Assembly: GCA_005877535.1 (NCBI GenBank)
Contig: VBOM01000100.1
Coordinates: forward strand, 1,182-9,315
From: Nitrospirota bacterium
GTDB lineage: Bacteria; Nitrospirota; Nitrospiria; Nitrospirales; Nitrospiraceae
Length of the DNA stretch: 8,134 nt
Direction: 5' to 3'
Position numbers and translations under genes: made by a program
Notes under the pieces: generated by a model
What the model was told of the DNA's origin: nothing
Databases searched by the model: none
The model's input: only the letters and a program-made list of their open reading frames with translations
Part shown: positions 5,527 through 8,134 of the stretch, one piece after another
Position numbering within the stretch: position 1 is the stretch's first letter
How the letters are laid out: each line of letters begins with the position of its first letter

Positions 5527-7148
5527 CGCGCCACCTCGTGCCGTTGCGCCGTCGCGACGTTCTTCCCGACGTCCTTCTTTACCAACGTGGCCACTGTTCG
5601 GTTCGACTTTGTGAAATACTCAGCTGCCACTCGTTGGATGGCCCCCGGCGTCACTGCCGCAATTTTGTCCCGTGCCTTTAACGCGTAGCGCCAGTCTCTC
5701 GCTACCGTCTGAAAAAGCGCCAATTGAGAAGCAAGACCTCCGTTGGATCGAAGCGCCCGCACCAAATCGGCGTCGAGGTTATTCAGCACTTTCTCTAGCT
5801 CCTTGGCGGACACCGGCTCCGTCTTGAGTCGTTCGAGCTCGGTATAGATGGCCGCTTCGACTTCTGCCGTCGTATGGGGCGCAAGCGGTGTGGCATTGAG
5901 CACGAACAGATTCGGAGCAAGGACCCCCGGATAGTTCGAATCGGAGTCCACCGAGGCGGCGATCCGTTTCTCGCGGACCAGATTCGCATAAAGCCGGGAG
6001 GTAAGTCCGTCGCTTAACACCGCATCGATCACGTCGAAGACATAGTCATCGGGATGGCCCAAGCCCGGCTTATGAAACCCGATGGCCACCGACGGTTCAG
6101 CATCGAACTCCACTTCCACGCGACGCTCTCCTCGTTGAGGCGGCTCAACGGTGACGATCGGAGGCTGCGGATGTGCGGCCGGTATCTTGCCGAACGTCTG
6201 CTCGATCAAGGTCATGACGTCCTTCGGATTAATGTCGCCCACGATGGCTATCGTTGCATTGCTGGGACCGTAATAGGCTTTGAAGAAGGCTTCGGTGGCG
6301 GCCGGCGTGAGCGACAGGATGTCCGACTCCCAGCCGATCGTCGGAATGCCATACGGATGTGCCCGGAAGGCAGCCGAGGTGAAGGTTTCAAACAACAGCC
6401 CGCTGGGACTATCGTCATTCCGCATCCGCCGCTCCTCCATGACCACTCCGCGTTCTTTGTAGAATTCTCGGAGGACCGGATGCGCCATTCGATCGGCTTC
6501 GACCACAGCCCACAGCGGCAGACGATTCGCCGGGAGGCTGATCATATAGCGAGTCAGGTCCTTGCCGGTCGCTGCATTGAGCCCGACCCCCCCGTGGCGT
6601 TGGTAGAGTAAGGCCATCTCATTGCCCGCCACGAACTGTCCCGCTTTTTCTTGTAATTCCGTAAATCGTTTCTGCAGCTCTTCGATGACTGCCCGATCCT
6701 CGGGACTGGCCGGTCTCTCCTGACTCTTCCGTGCGAGCTCTCGTTGCCGCTGCTCCAGCTCGGTCCCGACTCGATACCATTCTTCGAGAATGGGCCGCTC
6801 TTTCTCGTAATCCTTCGTCCCTACCGTCCTCGTGCCCTTGAACGCCATATGTTCGTAGAGATGTGCTAGGCCGGTTTGTCCCACCTGTTCGTTTACTCCC
6901 CCAACCCCGAAGGTCATGTTGAGGGACACCACCGGCGTTTGATGTCGTTCGACCATGAGAATGGTCAATCCGTTCGTCAGTTTTTGTTCCACCACACGAT
7001 CCGCCAATCCGAACGATGCCGCAAAGAGCAGGCCGAGGTCGAGACTGAGGCTGGCGGCGAGAACGAAGAGAAACATCGTGAAACGTGAAACCTGAAACGT
7101 GGCGACGATTGAATACCCTCTGTTGAAAATGAGATCCCGATTGCTCAT
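5523..7148 (-). CDS. Secreted M16-family zinc metallopeptidase, catalytic subunit
   Basis: This is 541 residues from the ATG at 7148. A signal sequence with an unusually long n-region (about 24 residues) is followed by the hydrophobic stretch 25-49, with likely cleavage near FGLA-DR. The inverted zinc motif HLYEH (H96, E99 as general base, H100) is intact, and KERGVVMEE (231-239) supplies E239 as third ligand, with E232 as the second conserved glutamate. A charged, probably coiled-coil insertion (about 113-172) lies between them. The second half-domain has the usual NATIAIVGD strand. At the R/Y site it reads RLYANLVREKRIAASV, lacking the tyrosine kept by its partner. The start at 7148 is preferred for GGAGG six bases upstream. 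An in-frame ATG at 7199, overlapping the phosphatase stop as ATGA, would add 17 residues. The enzyme probably degrades peptides in the periplasm as a heterodimer with the downstream lipoprotein. Confidence 0.92.
   Translation of the reverse strand: MSNRDLIFNRGYSIVATFQVSRFTMFLFVLAASLSLDLGLLFAASFGLADRVVEQKLTNGLTILMVERHQTPVVSLNMTFGVGGVNEQVGQTGLAHLYEHMAFKGTRTVGTKDYEKERPILEEWYRVGTELEQRQRELARKSQERPASPEDRAVIEELQKRFTELQEKAGQFVAGNEMALLYQRHGGVGLNAATGKDLTRYMISLPANRLPLWAVVEADRMAHPVLREFYKERGVVMEERRMRNDDSPSGLLFETFTSAAFRAHPYGIPTIGWESDILSLTPAATEAFFKAYYGPSNATIAIVGDINPKDVMTLIEQTFGKIPAAHPQPPIVTVEPPQRGERRVEVEFDAEPSVAIGFHKPGLGHPDDYVFDVIDAVLSDGLTSRLYANLVREKRIAASVDSDSNYPGVLAPNLFVLNATPLAPHTTAEVEAAIYTELERLKTEPVSAKELEKVLNNLDADLVRALRSNGGLASQLALFQTVARDWRYALKARDKIAAVTPGAIQRVAAEYFTKSNRTVATLVKKDVGKNVATAQRHEVAR
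7078..7098. repeat. GTGAAAC heptad repeat inside the M16 peptidase signal peptide
   Basis: Three + strand 7-mers occur in series: GTGAAAC (7078), GTGAAAC (7085) and CTGAAAC (7092), then GTG. On the coding - strand they read GTTTCAG, GTTTCAC, GTTTCAC and encode about residues 17-24 (TFQVSRFT), just before the hydrophobic core. A lone GTTTCAC also lies at 7172-7178, in the gap before this gene. Confidence 0.65.
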
Positions 7149-7154
7149 AGCAGG

Positions 7155-7159
7155 CCTCC
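7155..7159 (-). promoter_or_regulatory. Shine-Dalgarno deciding the M16 peptidase start
   Basis: GGAGG on the - strand, six bases before the ATG at 7148, supports that start over the longer frame beginning at 7199. Confidence 0.7.
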
Positions 7160-7195
7160 GTGGCTGACTTCGTTTCACGAGCAACCCTTGAGGCG

Positions 7196-7846
7196 TCATA
7201 CGAATAGCTCCATGAGTTGTTCCGGTCGTTCGATAAACCAGTCCGGGCGACAGGCTTCCATCTTGGCACGATTCCCCATGCCGTACCCGACCGCACAGAC
7301 ACGAATCCCGGCGTTATGCCCGCCGTTGATGTCGTTGGTGCTATCCCCGACAAGTACGGTCTGTTCTTTCGACACATTCAGTTGTTCCATCACATGCAAC
7401 AACATGCCCGGTTCCGGTTTCAATCCAAACCCGCGATCGCCTCCGACGACACACTGGAAATGATGCGCCCCCAATCCATTGAGAATCACATTCGTATACT
7501 CGATCGATTTGTTGGTCGCCACCGCCTTGCGCTTTCGCTCGAAGTGGACAAGCGCCTGTTCGACACCGGGATAGAACGTCGTGCGATCGAGGCAATGGGC
7601 CAAGTACTGGCTCCTGAACACCCGCAACGCCTCGTCGAAGGAGACCCGACTATCCTCACCGACCGACAGACGCAACAATTGTTTCACCCCATCTCCCACA
7701 AACCCAAAGATTTCCTCGATCGGCCGCTGCGGCAGTCCCAGCTCGGCCAGTGTCAAGTTCACCGACGCGGCGATGTCCCATTTGGACTCGATGAGCGTCC
7801 CATCCAGATCGAAGATCAACAGCTCGACCGAGGTCTTTCCCATCAT
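7196..7846 (-). CDS. gph: HAD-superfamily phosphatase, phosphoglycolate phosphatase type
   Basis: This is 216 residues, normal for the family. All four HAD motifs are visible: DLDGTLIES with nucleophile D13 and acid/base D15; VATNK with T111; GLKPEP with K143; and VGDSTNDI with D168 and D172 for magnesium. The helical cap between motifs I and II (about 20-92) is of the class that includes 2-phosphoglycolate phosphatase (Gph) and pyrophosphatase PpaX, so the exact substrate is a family-level guess. Gph removes the phosphate from 2-phosphoglycolate arising from DNA repair or RuBisCO oxygenation. The ATG at 7846 overlaps the upstream stop as TAATG, with AAAGG seven bases before it; the next codon is also ATG, so the start may be one residue later. 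It shares an ATGA overlap with a possible longer M16 start. It is cytoplasmic, and its link to the proteases is probably only co-transcription. Confidence 0.9.
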   Translation of the reverse strand: MMGKTSVELLIFDLDGTLIESKWDIAASVNLTLAELGLPQRPIEEIFGFVGDGVKQLLRLSVGEDSRVSFDEALRVFRSQYLAHCLDRTTFYPGVEQALVHFERKRKAVATNKSIEYTNVILNGLGAHHFQCVVGGDRGFGLKPEPGMLLHVMEQLNVSKEQTVLVGDSTNDINGGHNAGIRVCAVGYGMGNRAKMEACRPDWFIERPEQLMELFV

Positions 7847-8133
7847 TACTTTGCCTTTCGTAACTCGTCCTGCAACGCCCCAAGACTGTCTCGCTTCGCC
7901 GGGTCGGTTTCCTTCACCCAGGATTCGCGCACGAAATTCACCATCCGCTGCTGTCCCACGTGAGGGGGAAGCATCGGCTCAACAATCCTCCATCGATTCT
8001 TGACGGCTTTCACGCGAAACCGAACTTCTTCTGTCGCAGCCTCCTGGACGAAACGGGGCGTTTCCAGATACACCGAGCCTATGACCTGAAAGGTGACCGG
8101 AATCACCACTTCCAGGCGATCGATCACCTCCCA
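7846..8133 (-). CDS. Unrecognised protein, C-terminal part only
   Basis: Ninety-five residues are visible and the frame stays open to the window edge. A GTG at 8127 could be a start, but the two preceding in-frame codons (Trp, Glu) continue naturally, so I treat the gene as truncated. The visible part looks like alternating beta strands (DRLEVVIPVTFQVIG, VRFRVKAVKNRWRIVEPML), then a charged helix (DPAKRDSLGALQDELRKAK) at the end. The strand pattern recalls the sheet of an NTF2-like or DUF4440-like domain, but I do not recognise the family and assign no function. Its TAA overlaps the phosphatase ATG, placing it in the same operon. Confidence 0.7.
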   Translation of the reverse strand, partial: WEVIDRLEVVIPVTFQVIGSVYLETPRFVQEAATEEVRFRVKAVKNRWRIVEPMLPPHVGQQRMVNFVRESWVKETDPAKRDSLGALQDELRKAK

Positions 8134-8134
8134 T

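Noticed and set aside
7217..7963. 248-codon open frame on the + strand
   Set aside because: It is antisense to the phosphatase, whose four HAD motifs are unmistakable; no motif is visible in the + strand frame.

Overview
The window is moderately GC-rich bacterial DNA and densely coding. It has one truncated gene on the + strand (left edge) and eight genes on the - strand. Protein style suggests a Nitrospirota (Nitrospira-like) chromosome: the GYD-domain protein, the paired M16 peptidases and the period-7 intergenic repeats built on GTTTCAC and CAGCNAT. That assignment is recognition from memory, not a search result. No rRNA, tRNA, CRISPR array, transposase or phage gene was seen.

Layout, following - strand transcription from right to left: (1) the C-terminal end of an unrecognised protein (8134-7846); (2) a HAD phosphatase of the phosphoglycolate phosphatase type (7846-7196); (3) a secreted, catalytically competent M16 zinc peptidase (7148-5523); (4) a lipoprotein M16 homologue without the zinc motif (5526-4054); (5) a small GYD-domain protein (3986-3693); then a palindromic repeat (3654-3594); (6) an XRE-type HTH fused to a metallo-beta-lactamase-fold hydrolase (3582-2740); (7) an M50 site-2-type membrane protease (2729-1755); a long inverted repeat (1750-1670); (8) a zinc-ribbon membrane protein with an HEAGH motif, probably a divergent M50-like protein (1600-857). 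The convergent + strand gene (3-659) is the C-terminal three quarters of a beta-hydroxyacid dehydrogenase (3-hydroxyisobutyrate dehydrogenase family). The 197-base convergent gap (660-856) holds a 12-base tandem repeat and no convincing gene or terminator.

Functionally there are two protease modules. The M16 pair looks like an envelope heterodimer: one subunit brings HxxEH zinc chemistry, and the other, lipid-anchored, brings the R/Y-type C-domain motif. The upstream junctions overlap as TAATG and ATGA, so the right-hand genes are probably one operon. The second module joins a DNA-binding/hydrolase fusion to an intramembrane protease with a 10-base gap. Beyond the inverted repeat lies a second HExxH membrane protein. 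This XRE-MBL / S2P / zinc-ribbon-HEAGH cluster is the best candidate for an undescribed regulatory or proteolytic system here, but its substrate and signal cannot be inferred from sequence alone.
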